Shown piece by piece: positions 52,241 through 63,660 of a stretch of 64,000 nucleotides of DNA (the stretch's first letter is position 1; each line of letters begins with the position of its first letter). A model generated the notes under the pieces. It had not been told where the DNA came from, searched no databases, and worked only from the letters and a program-made list of their open reading frames with translations. Source of the DNA: Paralvinella palmiformis. Lineage: Eukaryota > Annelida > Polychaeta > Terebellida > Alvinellidae. The position numbers and the translations under genes are program-made. The stretch spans positions 880,001 through 944,000 of the forward strand of contig JAODUP010000012.1 in the NCBI GenBank assembly GCA_025642065.1, given 5' to 3'.

Positions 52241-52411
52241 GGGAATAATCCTGCTACCGCCCAAATCGGGATATTTGTCAACTGTGCATGCTCGGATTAG
52301 AGGGTTAGGTTTAGGTTTAGGGTTAGGGACTGTTAGCATGCATGTAGTGAGCCCGTGGAAGAGACCTTTCGTGACTTTGCTACTTATTTGGCTGGTAGCA
52401 GGATATTTCCC
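52241..52411. mobile_element. Fold-back element with telomere-like core
   Basis: The left arm GGGAATAATCCTGCTACCGC and right arm (reverse) GGGAAATATCCTGCTACCAG are inverted repeats of about 25 bp sharing an exact 11-mer ATCCTGCTACC. Between them lies a TTAGGG/TTAGGT tract at 52295-52330. No clear target duplication. It sits 36 bp from the pogo-like MITE. Confidence 0.65.
52295..52330. repeat. Interstitial telomere-like repeat, (TTAGGG)n-type
   Basis: Units read GGGTTAGGTTTAGGTTTAGG then GTTAGGG. They lie in the middle of the fold-back element at 52241-52411. Confidence 0.8.
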
Positions 52412-54829
52412 TTGCGCGCTCACTTAATATTGTGATCTTGTTCTTGATCAATAGCTCATAATGTCGATAGTATCGATAGTAGTGAAGGGAATCATCTACA
52501 GGGGGAGGGGTGTGTCCGGTCATTCTAGATTCTCTAATATTCTCTTCGTTTCCTTAATCCACGAGAATTGTTACATCGAAAAATAGAATGGATTACATTC
52601 GAATTATAAAATACGATTACATTTCGGATTATACGAAAACAGAGACGATTACGAGATAATTACTGACAATTACTGATAATAAAGAAAACTTCTATTATAG
52701 GAACTGATACAATATGACCTCCTCCTCCCCCCCCCCCCCGGTCCTTAATGGCTTTGTGTTTGTGGGTTAGTGGGTGTTCACATATTTTCTATAATCTAAG
52801 TTCAATTTAGTCAAGTATCAGATCTCACTAACTTCGGTAGAACACCGGTATCGACATTACTTGGTTTATAGACATGTACTGACCATGTTATCTGTACGAG
52901 TTGTATTTCGTATTTATGCTTGTTCTAAATTTATCTATTTTCAGTCGTGTAAGTATAAAGTATTTTGCTCGTTATATATACAACGATACTCGTCTGCTGA
53001 TGCTGATCGATTTTCTTTGTTTGTCACCATTGTCCTGTTTCGTTCTCTATTCAGTGATACATTTAATATTTACCACAGATAAAAATAAAACGACAAATGA
53101 ACATATTCCGGCGGTACGAAATATGGCCAAAGTGAGCCCCGTCTACAACATTAATTGCCCAGACAGGAAGCCACAATTTCTTACATATTATTTCATGAAA
53201 TCGTTGTAATAATTAATACCTCATAACTAAATAATTTATTCTGATAATAAAAAGTTTTACATAATTGGGTTTTTGTTTCCCTTTTCAGTTATGACATACA
53301 CATTACAGTCTGTAACATATATCAGAATTGTTTTATTATCTAAAATGATTAAAAGTTGTCAGACTGAAAAAAAAAGAATCTTTAGTAACAGACAATGTCT
53401 TATTCGGAATGATTTATGAGAGTTGTTTCAGTTTTCTGCCATAATTTAATAGTTTTGAACACAGATTATTATCTTTCATATATTTTAAGTACTGTCTAGT
53501 TTCGTATATTATTGTGTTATAAGTCATATTGGAGGAGGGGGTCTGTTTGTTCTGCTATTTAACAGTTGACACAATTAAATAGAACATCTGTGCTAATTAC
53601 ACCTGTATTTCTGAATACCTTTGATAGTTCACCGATCTAACATATATCTTAATTAATGTGACCAATTATTAGTGTTTTGTTACAAGTCACGGGTCAGTGG
53701 TGACAGCTTAATTAAAATGGGATATTTGCGTTAATTACATTAGTACTTCTGAAATATGTTTGGTAATTGAATGGCACTAATTACTAAATTCCTATATTGG
53801 TGTTGGGTTACAAATAACGGCCATTTAATACAAATTATCTAATTTCTTGTTGTCGATATTGTTACCCGATTGCGGATTATTGCTTATCAATAGACAGGTC
53901 TGGATTATTTCTTTTGTACTTTGTAATATATCTTTTTTAAACAGCCGTCTGTTCGGACATTTACATTTTTTTTACATATTTGATTTTATTTAAATCTATT
54001 AATCTACATATCATATTCTATACACAATATATACTAATACTGCAGCTACTACTGCTGCTAATAGTAATAACAGTTGTATAATCAACAGTAGTAGCAGCAA
54101 CGGTTGGCGGACGTTTTGGCCAACGGACGTTTTGGCCCAGTCGTTTTGCCCTAGGAGGTTTTGGCCAAGGACATTTTAGCACACCCTATATTAGTATTAG
54201 TTGTGCATTGCTGCTGTAATATTAGTAGCAGCAGCGTGATTAACTTTTACTCAATTTTGGTTTAACTAACAGTTTAGTCATAACTTTATTCGAACGAATC
54301 TCAACTGAGCTGCACCAAAAGTCCAAAGACACCAATATGTCATATGAGGACAAAAAGCTACAGCTAATATAAATCGATGCCGAGAAATGTCTCTTCCGAC
54401 CACGCTGAGGCTGTCCTAAATGCCGTGACACGTACCAATACTTCGGGTCACCTGTAAACAATGCTTGTTTATCACGCCTTCCAGCTGGTGCTAGTCGGTG
54501 TCACCTGGTTACACAAATCCAAAGCTTAAAGATTGGACATTAACTGGGTATTGTCGGAAGTATCTGCAGACGGCTGCCATATTGACGTTCGCTCCTCTCG
54601 GAGTAAACTAACGTTACGTAGAGACGTCGTCGTGTATAAACAATACATTATATACTGGTCGAGTGTTTATTACACCATCAGTCGGATCTGTACTTCTGAT
54701 GTTAACTGATTTATGAAGAAATGTAAAAGGAGTTGAAAAGAACAAAGTTATGGATGTGTTACAGTAGGGACCTTAGGGTTAAGTAGGACATATTTCATGA
54801 ATTTATATGTAAAGGTAATGCGTAATTTG

Positions 54830-54863
<34 letters not shown>

Positions 54864-56295
54864 GTAATGGCTCTCTTTATAACATGTGCACTTATTTTGT
54901 ATATACATGTATTACGATAATGATCGAATCATGACCGTGTATATAACTTAACTCAATGCTATCATGCGTGTAACTTATTTATTATGAGATCAATTTACTT
55001 GTTGTAATTTATCTGTAAAACTACTAATAGGATTAATCGATCTAATCTTATAGCTAACGTGTTAAAATGTGTTAAACAAATCGGTAAAAATATATTGTTT
55101 GGTATTATTGTCAGTAGGTTTAACGTTCGAGGCATAGATATAGTTATATATTCTATTCAGTATGATTGGCATATGACTGATAAAAACTGATATATTATTT
55201 CAAACTCCAAAGGCGATAATAGAAAGACTGGATTTATATTGGCAGCTCATCTGTCTCACTACAGAATATGAATATGACTGGCTGTTTTACACGCATACAC
55301 ACGCACGCACGCATGCACACATACATACGCACGCACGCATATACCCACACATATATACAATATATATATATATATACTGTGTGTGTGTGTGTGTCCGTGT
55401 TTGTATGTGAAAGTACAATTTCGTGGAACAATTCAGACACTGGAAGAATGTTGACAAATTAATCTTAATGCGCGGGATGCATTCCAAGAATTCGGCATCA
55501 ATCAGTGAATTTCTAACAATTAACATAGAGCTTCGCCTTCATAACCAAACATATTAATGTCCTAATCGTCTTTAGCTCTCTCATGTCTTCAGAAGCCCAA
55601 ATGGTCGATTCGTACTGCGTCAGTACACTCGTTTTCTTCCGAATATCTACTACCGAGTTACCACTAGTTTTGGCCAGAATAAAGTGGATCATGCAATAAA
55701 CGTTTCGTGTTTCGGAACATTATCCCGCCAGATGGACAGTAACAATACGGTGATGGTTTATTCGGCTTTCCGGTCTGGCACGGCATTAGAAGAACAAAGT
55801 AAATACCCGATCTGTTCGGCTATGGCCTGGTATCGACGGAATTGTTGTGGACCACTAAGTGACACCGACTGATACCCGTTATGCCGATGTATCGATCGTT
55901 CGAGTGTTGTTGGCACGTTGCTTAAACAGAGCTCAGTAAGGCCGTCCATTGCTTAACACGACACATTCGCGTGTAGCCCATTGGGCCATTCATTGTCCCA
56001 TCGTGAAGGATTAAAAGCCCGATATAGGCCCGTATGGTTGGTTACTAGTTTACACGGCTCGTGCTGATCACCTGCCAGCTGCGGTCTATTCGTCTCAGTA
56101 AACGCCACTTGACAATGAGGTTTTCGTCTGTTTACAACATGTCGCAGTTGACAATGGACTGATACAAAAGTAGGAAGGGCGTCTAAATTGTTTCCCCGGT
56201 CTTAATTGTTATTTGTGGTTTTCAGGCGACCGGTTAAACGTCTTACATGGATTCGCGTGATCTGATTCGGTGAGAAGGGATGAAGGATCTGCCGT
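52412..56295. other. Gene-free stretch before the 490-aa gene
   Basis: Contains a C-run at 52729-52739, decayed tandem 'GGACGTTTTGGCC' units at about 54105-54180 flanked by CTGCTGCTA inverted words, an (AT)n run at 54833-54862 and a compound (CA)n-(TA)n-(GT)n tract at 55300-55394. The last 200 nt include a plausible acceptor (GTGGTTTTCAG, ending 56225), so an upstream noncoding exon of the next gene is possible. No coding exon supported. Confidence 0.45.
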
Positions 56296-56300
56296 AGTCG

Positions 56301-58662
56301 ATGGGTGCTGGAAATTCTTCGATGGCCTGTTTCTACAAGCGGACGGAGACAGAGGTCAGATGGTACGGACCGAACGACGACGAGTCCGTAGAGATCCAGA
56401 ACGCCGAAGACGGATTCGGTCGCGCCAGGAACAAGTCGTTTCGTGCCGGAGCGACGCTACATCCGTCCAGGAATCGTTGCGGCAACCTGAACGGGGAACT
56501 GGCCGGAATGGTGGTGTTCTACAGCCGAGCCAGCTCCAGAACGGACTACTCAAAGAAGCCGATCAAGCCGAGCTTCGACGTCAAAGTCGGCACCAAGATA
56601 TTTGCCAAGGCCTTCTTCGGCGTCCCAATGGGTTCGCTGCCCATCGGAGAGAACAATCTCGCCTATAGAAAGCAGAATCCGAAGGAGTCCGGCTTCAGCT
56701 ACGCGGGATTCGGACCGGTCCTCTTGGCCCCGGTGGTTAGAGCCATCGCGTTGTTCGTCCACGTCGACGGAAAGCCGCAGAAGAGGGAGATATTCTGCCA
56801 AAAGTCGGCGCAAGCTGAGGACAACCGGCGCAGCGTCGACGAGGAGAACGATGACATCGAGGAAGATGCCGTTCCAATTATCTCTTCCCCTATCAGCGAC
56901 TCGTTCGTGACGTTCTGTCCAGCTCGTGTACAGGATACGTTTTTCTTCGTCCACATACCCATACTGACCACACACGAGGATTGTCTCAGCGTTGAGACTG
57001 GCCATTATTCGTTGACGGTGGCCGACGCGTTCCATCAGGCGTTCTCGTCGCTAAGTCCCGGCAAACACGAGATACGGATCTCGCTCCGGCTCTATTACGA
57101 CCACTCCGAGTTCCGGTACTTCCTCCTCGATCGAAACATGAACGCCAGAGGCGTATGGAAGATCGGTCTGCCGAACGAGATGCTCGCCTCGCCGCATCCT
57201 GATCCGGACCAACTAATCTCTCCGGATACGCCGATGGCCGAAGGAGTGTTCATCATGAATATTTCGTTCAACTTAACCAAAATGCTGGACGGAATACTGG
57301 ATCGTAAGCCACCAATACAGAAATATGTAGGAGATGATGCCAGTGCCGTGAGGAAGGACGCTGCGGTAAGTTGCGCATCATTATCCGGATCTGTATCATT
57401 TATGCGAGAGATCAGTGAATCGAAGAAGAGTTACTTGCCTCGTATTGATACATCTGTCGACGGCGGTGTCGTGGGTGATCGAAGAGCCAGTTAAGCTTTT
57501 ACATTCTGTTAAGTGTAGGCTGTATCGATCACTGGTAATATATTGATGCAAATTTTAAAACGTTGAGGTCCAGTTTTAAACAAATATAAAGATGTTTATT
57601 ATTATAGATTAGCCGACATTCTCTATTGATGCCTTTCTTACATAAATAATACAAATTAGTCTGAGCCATCTTTTCGATTTTCACATTCGATTACAGATAC
57701 TTTCTATTTTCCTCGTCACGTCACGAAAACATATTAAAATACATTAATCTTATTATAAAACGGGTTGCATAACAACAACAACAACAATAATAATAATAAC
57801 AATAATAACGAAAATATATTATTAATTATAATAACAAGATCATTTTCTTTGGTAACTGACATCACTGACACGGAAATAAATAGGTTGTATTAATTGGTGT
57901 CAAAATCCCCACTGATATGCCCACGTCGAGATTCGAACTCATGTAGACCACGGAGGCCCCCAGATTTCAAGAGATTTCTTACGTGCCGTGTTCGTGTCGT
58001 GTGATATTTACCAGTAATCGATTTTTCCATAAAAGTCGGCCACGAAACAACCTGATCAGAAATCTACCAATCACTTTGGCAGTATTCCCTCCAATCTTAT
58101 CGGAGTTCCCTTGAGAAGAGAATAATTGGTTTGTGAAGGACAAACCAGTTCGGAGATGGGAGTACATTGTTATGGATCTAGTATATATTGTTTGTTACCA
58201 ATAATTTAAATATTTAAGTTCTCTCCAAACCAACTTCGTAGTTTTGATCCAACTTTCGGAATGACTTCTAACCAATGGACAACAAAGGCGACGTTTATAG
58301 AGAGATCAGATTTGCTTTCTAAATAAACATATATAAATACTGGCATGAAACAATACAAGTTTTGTTCTATAGATTTGTGCGTTAGCTGCCTGAATATAAT
58401 CGGAATAAGGTGAATGACATTAATTGAGGCTATAAAGTTGTTAGACTACTCCATTAAACAGTTAACTTATAAGTCATTCCCGTCGCACAATGGACAACTG
58501 ATATTTATTCTGCTTCATTATATGTCACACAATAGATTCCGGTGGACAAAACACACATTAAGATTTAAAAAAATTGTATTCTATAGTAACACAGCAAAGC
58601 AAATAACCAGTTACAGTTATAATTAGCATTAAATTTCTTTATGTAAAATATTTTAAAAGTGG

Positions 58663-58713
<51 letters not shown>

Positions 58714-59086
58714 AACAGAATTCCTGCAAGTTTCTGTTTTATCAGATCACTTACGTTCAAAGTTCACCGAGATTTCATCCTTATATTGTATTTGTGATAA
58801 GGCCCATTATTAAGAAACTTTTGTTAACTGACCCTATGTATTCTCCGTTAAGCGATCGCATATTTTAGTCTTTGTGTCTATGATACTGTCTGTTTTCAGT
58901 CTGTGATTCGTCACAATCACTGACTGAACTAAACACCACACTTTCTCCGTAATGCAGGAACAATATGGAAAATATTACTTCTGTTAAAGGGATCGGTCTG
59001 TCTTTTACTTACTGTTTGAATTTTAGCTTTATTTGGACAATAAACATATTACTCTTGGGATAATTGTAAACCTCAAATAAAACAGG

Positions 59087-59141
<55 letters not shown>

Positions 59142-59146
59142 GGTGT

Positions 59147-59229
<83 letters not shown>

Positions 59230-60089
59230 CAGATATGACCCGTATTAGACTGTTGGATGATTCAGTAGTGGGGAAAAAAAAATTTAAAACAAAATCTGCA
59301 CTATCCACGTATTTAAAAGCAGTCACTATATCCGATGTCGTCAAGTTTTTTGCCAATTGTCATTAGTTACACAAAAAACTGGTAGATAATTGTCAGTCAG
59401 AATAGTTGATATCTAGGCCTATTTAGTTTTTATTGTGATTTGGTCAGGTGACTGATTTTGATTGGGGAATTGTATTTTCGGTGTAATTAGCCTTGTAACA
59501 TGTGTATAAGCATGTCGTTTGTCTGTGTGCGTTCGTGCGTGCATGCGTGTGTGCATGCATGCGTGTCTGTGTGTGTGTATGTGCAGAGCCCGCATGTCCA
59601 TATAAAATAGACGTAAAAGCCCAGCTGTATGATGGTTTCAGAATCCATTGCGTATCTTTTCAGATTATTTCATTGTCTTCGTTTTGTGTGCCTTATTTTG
59701 ACTCCCTTATTATTTTGTCTTGACCTGATGCTAATTTTATTGTTTTCCTTTTAAGGTCGTCGCCATGGGGAAGTTTGGTCAATTGTTCAACGTACAAGGT
59801 ATGCCCAGTCTAACCGTACTAACGACTGAAGATAATCAAGTGTCAGACAAGGACAAAGATGGAAACAAATTTACTTTTAAAGTCATCGAATTTGTAGCTT
59901 GCTGGTTAAACAATGATGACCCATCAGCTCACGCATATGGTAAGTAACTCCTAATAACATCCACTACTGCTATCACTACTACCAGTTACTACTAGTAGTT
60001 TAATTCAGATTCCACTCAATTCAATTCGGTCAATTCCAATACTACATCATATTGATCAATTATTTTTCCAATCAAAGCATTTCCAATTC

Positions 60090-60138
<49 letters not shown>

Positions 60139-61986
60139 TACACTTGAAAAATAAATACAAATTTAATGGCAAAATGTAAAAACCAAAATCAAAACTATTT
60201 TGTTATTTCCAGTTCGGTTTTATTTCAAAAACTATTCCACTTCTTGAATTGTAAAACGATTCCAGATTATCTAATTTCTACTGCTGTTACTGTTACAGCC
60301 GCTGTCGGACGAAGTGGTAGCACTATTAGACACAGACGTCTAGCACCGGGGTTCAAATCCTGGCTTAGCTATGTCTGAGGGGTGTTTCGCTTGTCCCTTA
60401 GCCTCAAAACTTTAAACAAATTTAGTAAACCATATGTGGTCATAAAACATATAGTTATTCTTGTACTAATATAGTGCAGAGTAGATTATACGTCGTGTTG
60501 CTGGCTGCAGCCTCCCGGTTCACTGCTGCCAATATATCAGTGAACTTCCTCATTGATATGTGACAATATATTACACTCGAAGTGACCTTCTTTTATTAAA
60601 CACGTACAATTGATGAGGCGGGTAGTCGCGATCCATGGTAAAGTTCAACATCTTGCGAACGGACTACGGGAAACTAACACTTAAAAGGACAGTTCAACCT
60701 CAGAAAATATTTCTTAAATATGTCATGCTTAGAACAGTAACCAAAAATTCCATAATGATAATGACGAAATATATCTGATATCATACATATTACCAGAAGG
60801 ACGCCATTACGGCTGCACCGGAAGTCAGATTCGAAGGCGGGAAGTAGAAACTCAAATGCTCTGACGTCATATGAACCCTCTTCCTCTTCTAATGTTCCTT
60901 CAGGTTCAAATTTTAACAAGATAATTGCGTTTTGTTCTGGAATAATTATTTGCCCATACTTGTTTAAATGCTTTTGCACGGGCTCTACAGACTTCCGGTC
61001 AAACTGCTGTGTTCAAGTGACGTTGGCATTCAGGAGCTCTGGGTCTCTGTCTAGCTACAAAATGGCGGCGCCCACAGGTCATTAAAAGTCGGCTCTTTGA
61101 ACTGGATTATTTAATGTGTGGATGATCGTTTACACTTTAAGTTGTTGATTAAGTTATTACCAATTAATATCATCTGTAGAATATTAGAAGTGCGAGTATT
61201 TTTATGTTCAGCTTACTGCCTCCTCCATCCTCCTCCTCGATTTTTGTCAATCAACCATCAAAACATTCGTCATATTCATTATAATAATTCAGTATTTAGT
61301 TCAGATGTTTATAATGTGACTCGAAGTTCATATTCGATGAAATCACAACAACAAAAACAACAACAAGAACAACAATATCCTACAAAACACCAGTAACACT
61401 TACGGGAAAACTTTGTTTCAAGATTCAGCAGTTCATAGTTAATTGTCTGGATAATCATTAAGCAACGTATTTTCGGGAAATCCAGAAGCTCACGAAGCAG
61501 GTTATATAATTACTTGCTAACCGACTGTCTTTATAGGATTTCCTAGGTTTAATATAAAATATTGTCACATTTAAGAACAGAGAATTATTTGACAAAAGTT
61601 ATAAGATACATTATCACACTTAGTAGTGTTATAATGTTGTTTAATGAGTCCAGCGTATACACTACCAAGGGTACCATCCAGATCTGATATATTATTATTA
61701 TGGTTTTTGTTATTGTTGTTGCTGTTATAATTAATATTAAACTTGTATTCGTTTTATTATAGGAAGAATGTATGAAGGGGCCATGGCCAAGGGTCAGATA
61801 TCACCGAATGAGTTTACGCAGAGCTGGAGCTGGTATTCTCGGAAAAAGAATGGCCGAGTGATAATACCGGAGCCGATTAAAGTGAAAAATAAGCACATTA
61901 TTAGCGGAACGACAAGTATTACGGGGCTGGAGAAGAAACTACTTGATTTATCTAAGAAGATGATAAAAAATGGAAAACGTTCATGA
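56301..61986 (+). CDS. Unrecognised 490-aa protein, GC-rich first exon
   Basis: Exons 56301-57365, 59756-59939 and 61763-61986 join in frame (1473 nt, 490 aa); all boundaries are GT-AG. The first exon is an unbroken 355 codons, GC-rich and mostly G/C-ended, unlike every other exon here. Composition falls near 57290, and exons 2-3 are AT-rich. The N-terminus MGAGNSS fits the M-G-x-x-x-S pattern for N-myristoylation, so a membrane-associated cytoplasmic protein is possible (inference). Visible features: a basic, Cys-poor first third; hydrophobic 'GFGPVLLAPVVRAIALFVHV' around residues 135-155, short and probably a beta-rich core rather than a membrane span; an acidic stretch DEENDDIEED near 180-190; 'SLSPGKHEIRISLRLYYDHS' near 255; and a basic C-terminus LDLSKKMIKNGKRS. 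There is no signal peptide. I do not recognise a family or active site. If intron 1 is retained the frame runs on to 57494, giving 397 aa. Confidence 0.72.
58667..58709. repeat. (AT)n microsatellite
   Basis: Pure AT run in intron 1 of the 490-aa gene. Confidence 0.9.
59088..59229. repeat. (AT)n-(GT)n long microsatellite
   Basis: An AT run merges into a GT run of about 80 nt, the longest in the window. It is in intron 1 of the 490-aa gene and generates spurious Cys-Val and Thr-His frames. Confidence 0.95.
60093..60136. repeat. (CA)n microsatellite
   Basis: Pure CA run in intron 2 of the 490-aa gene. Confidence 0.9.
60298..60440 (+). repeat. tRNA-derived SINE, diverged
   Basis: A-box-like 'GGACGAAGTGGTAGCAC' and B box 'CCGGGGTTCAAATCCTGG', then 'GAGGGGTGTTTCGCTTG', similar to the start of the family 2 body. 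In intron 2 of the 490-aa gene. Confidence 0.6.
60681..61140 (+). mobile_element. TIR-bounded nonautonomous element, copy 2
   Basis: Starts TTAAAAGGACAGTTCAACC and ends TTTACACTTTAA. The interior is collinear with 4752-5430, including 'GCCATTACGGCTGCACCGGA' and 'CTGGATTATTTAATGTGTGG'. It is shorter than copy 1 because the segment before the right terminus is missing. It lies in intron 2 of the 490-aa gene. Minus-strand and plus-strand small frames across it are incidental. Confidence 0.65.
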
Positions 61987-62589
61987 TGTTACTTGGCCAG
62001 TTCTACACATAATAATATATTCTGGGCGTATCGTCCATCTTCGTTCATCTCGAGTATCCGCCTTTTTAGTAAAACACATCAGTTAAGTTGTGATCGATAT
62101 TATTGATTGATGGTTAATCAGTTGGCTGTCCTCTGCGTGTGCGCGCGCGCGTGTTCGTGTGTGTGTGTGTGTCTTGTGGGGGGGGGGTAGCATGCAATTA
62201 TTGATACAATTATTGTACTCTGTACATAACAGGTTTTCCGAGTGGTTCACTATGACGACATAATTGTACATGCACTATTTTTCATCATTTATATTCTTCT
62301 TCAATCCCACAAATATGTAATCGATCGCCGTCTTTTATAAAAGCCATCAGATAATGTCAGAGAGAGAGAGAGAGAGAGAGAGGAGATATAAAGATGTAAC
62401 ACCAAGATTAAAATACGGCTTATTGTAGTGATGCACTTTGAATTGATTATTTTATGATCATGTGTGACTTTATTACGTACAGAGAGTTAATATACTACAA
62501 TCACATCATTATATCTTTTTAGGTTTCGTTCTACTCCCCATCTTTGTTGTTCTTACAAAACTATATATGATTACTTAGTAAAGACATTC

Positions 62590-62620
<31 letters not shown>
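61987..62620. other. 3' flank of the 490-aa gene
   Basis: No clear AATAAA is close to the stop. It contains a (CG)n-(TG)n tract at 62135-62172, a G-run, (GA)n at 62360-62382 and (TA)n at 62593-62627. No exon supported. Confidence 0.5.
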
Positions 62621-62630
<10 letters not shown>

Positions 62631-62639
62631 CTGCCAATC

Positions 62640-63211
62640 ATTACGATTTTCTGTTCTTCATTACGCCATTACGCCCGTACTCTGAAAACTACGATAAATC
62701 TGCCTTTTCCCGTAATAGTTCCATATATTGTAGTTCTGTCACTGCCACACATTGTGTCACAGGCCATGCAGTTGCTCTAGACCTCGTGGTTTGAAAGTCG
62801 TTGCTGGGCCAGAGAATAGGAATGGTGCATTTTGTCCAGGAGGGCCTACAGTTTATGGGGGTTATTGGTTTTACCTATGCAGGAGATCCCTTCTGGACAG
62901 CCACAGTTTGATTTTTTGCCACTGTGATGGTGGATATTTTTATCCTGTTTCACATCAGTGCAGACTGTGAAAGAATATTACAGGTCATCAAAACCAAGAC
63001 AACTTTCTACCACAACGCATCGACCAAAACTCTCATCAGTAGCTTTATTGTGGACAGAGTATCCCTCAAGATCAAAGGCACATGTTCTGAGCAGAAAAAT
63101 TCCGATAATTTCCTGGCTAAGGTGAAGGGTGCTACCTATCAAAAACTCATGAAAACGTTAAACTCCATACAATACAATGTTAGAACTGAAATAACATTAT
63201 ATATAATGTGA
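62640..63211 (+). pseudogene. hAT-like transposase C-terminal remnant
   Basis: The frame at 62924-63211 reads 'FHISADCERILQVIKTKTTF', then 'STKTLISSFIVDRVS' and 'KVKGATYQKLMK'. This order resembles the C-terminal block of hAT-like and TTF-type zinc-finger transposases (S-x-A-x-x-E-R-x-F-S, then T-L-x-S, then A-T). The usual Phe-Ser after ER is replaced (ILQ). Upstream 62640-62920 is stopped and only weakly related. A dead fragment is the simplest reading. Confidence 0.5.
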
Positions 63212-63464
63212 TTTGATTTTTTAACTGAATTAACTGATAAATAAGATTTTAGTATACGTGTACTGAAAGTGCAGACCTGTGATGACTCAATTGTTATTAA
63301 ATGTGGAGGAACTCTAATTAAATGGAGAGGGAAAAAACAACAGTGGAACCTTTAACCAAAGAATACCTATGATGTTAAATTGGTTTGGTATCGATAAATA
63401 TGATAAATTACATGGTTTTATGATGTATGGTGTCATGTGAGCCGTAGGTCACATTTCGCGCTGG

Positions 63465-63465
63465 C

Positions 63466-63508
<43 letters not shown>

Positions 63509-63621
63509 CACAGTTAATCTGTAAAATCAGATAATATGTATATTAAACGTATTACCTGATTATTTCAGGTAATATACATATCACCTGATTATACAGATTA
63601 ACTGTAACACATATTTTTGGG

Positions 63622-63660
<39 letters not shown>
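63465..63660. repeat. Large palindrome between two (AT)n tracts
   Basis: The left arm at 63504-63544 (CACAGTTAATCTGTAAAATC...) pairs with the right arm at 63571-63612 (...GATTATACAGATTAACTGTA). Inside is a second palindrome, GTATTACCTGA/TCAGGTAATA. The outer flanks are TA runs at 63465-63492 and 63626-63657, so the whole block is symmetrical. Confidence 0.8.

Noticed and set aside
56270..56668. 132-aa Arg/Gln-rich frame on the plus strand
   Set aside because: It is a frame-shifted shadow of the same GC-rich exon and stops within it.
56550..57035. 161-aa open frame on the minus strand
   Set aside because: It lies opposite the GC-rich first exon of the 490-aa gene, whose codon pattern keeps the reverse frame open. 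It has no splice or promoter support of its own.
57860..57960. SINE on the minus strand
   Set aside because: Only a B-box-like 'GAGTTCGAATCTCGACG' is seen; there is no convincing A box or matching body in this window.
58984..59090. Left end of another TTAAAGGGA-type TIR element
   Set aside because: The start TTAAAGGGATCGGTC resembles the family tip, but I find no right end and no shared interior.
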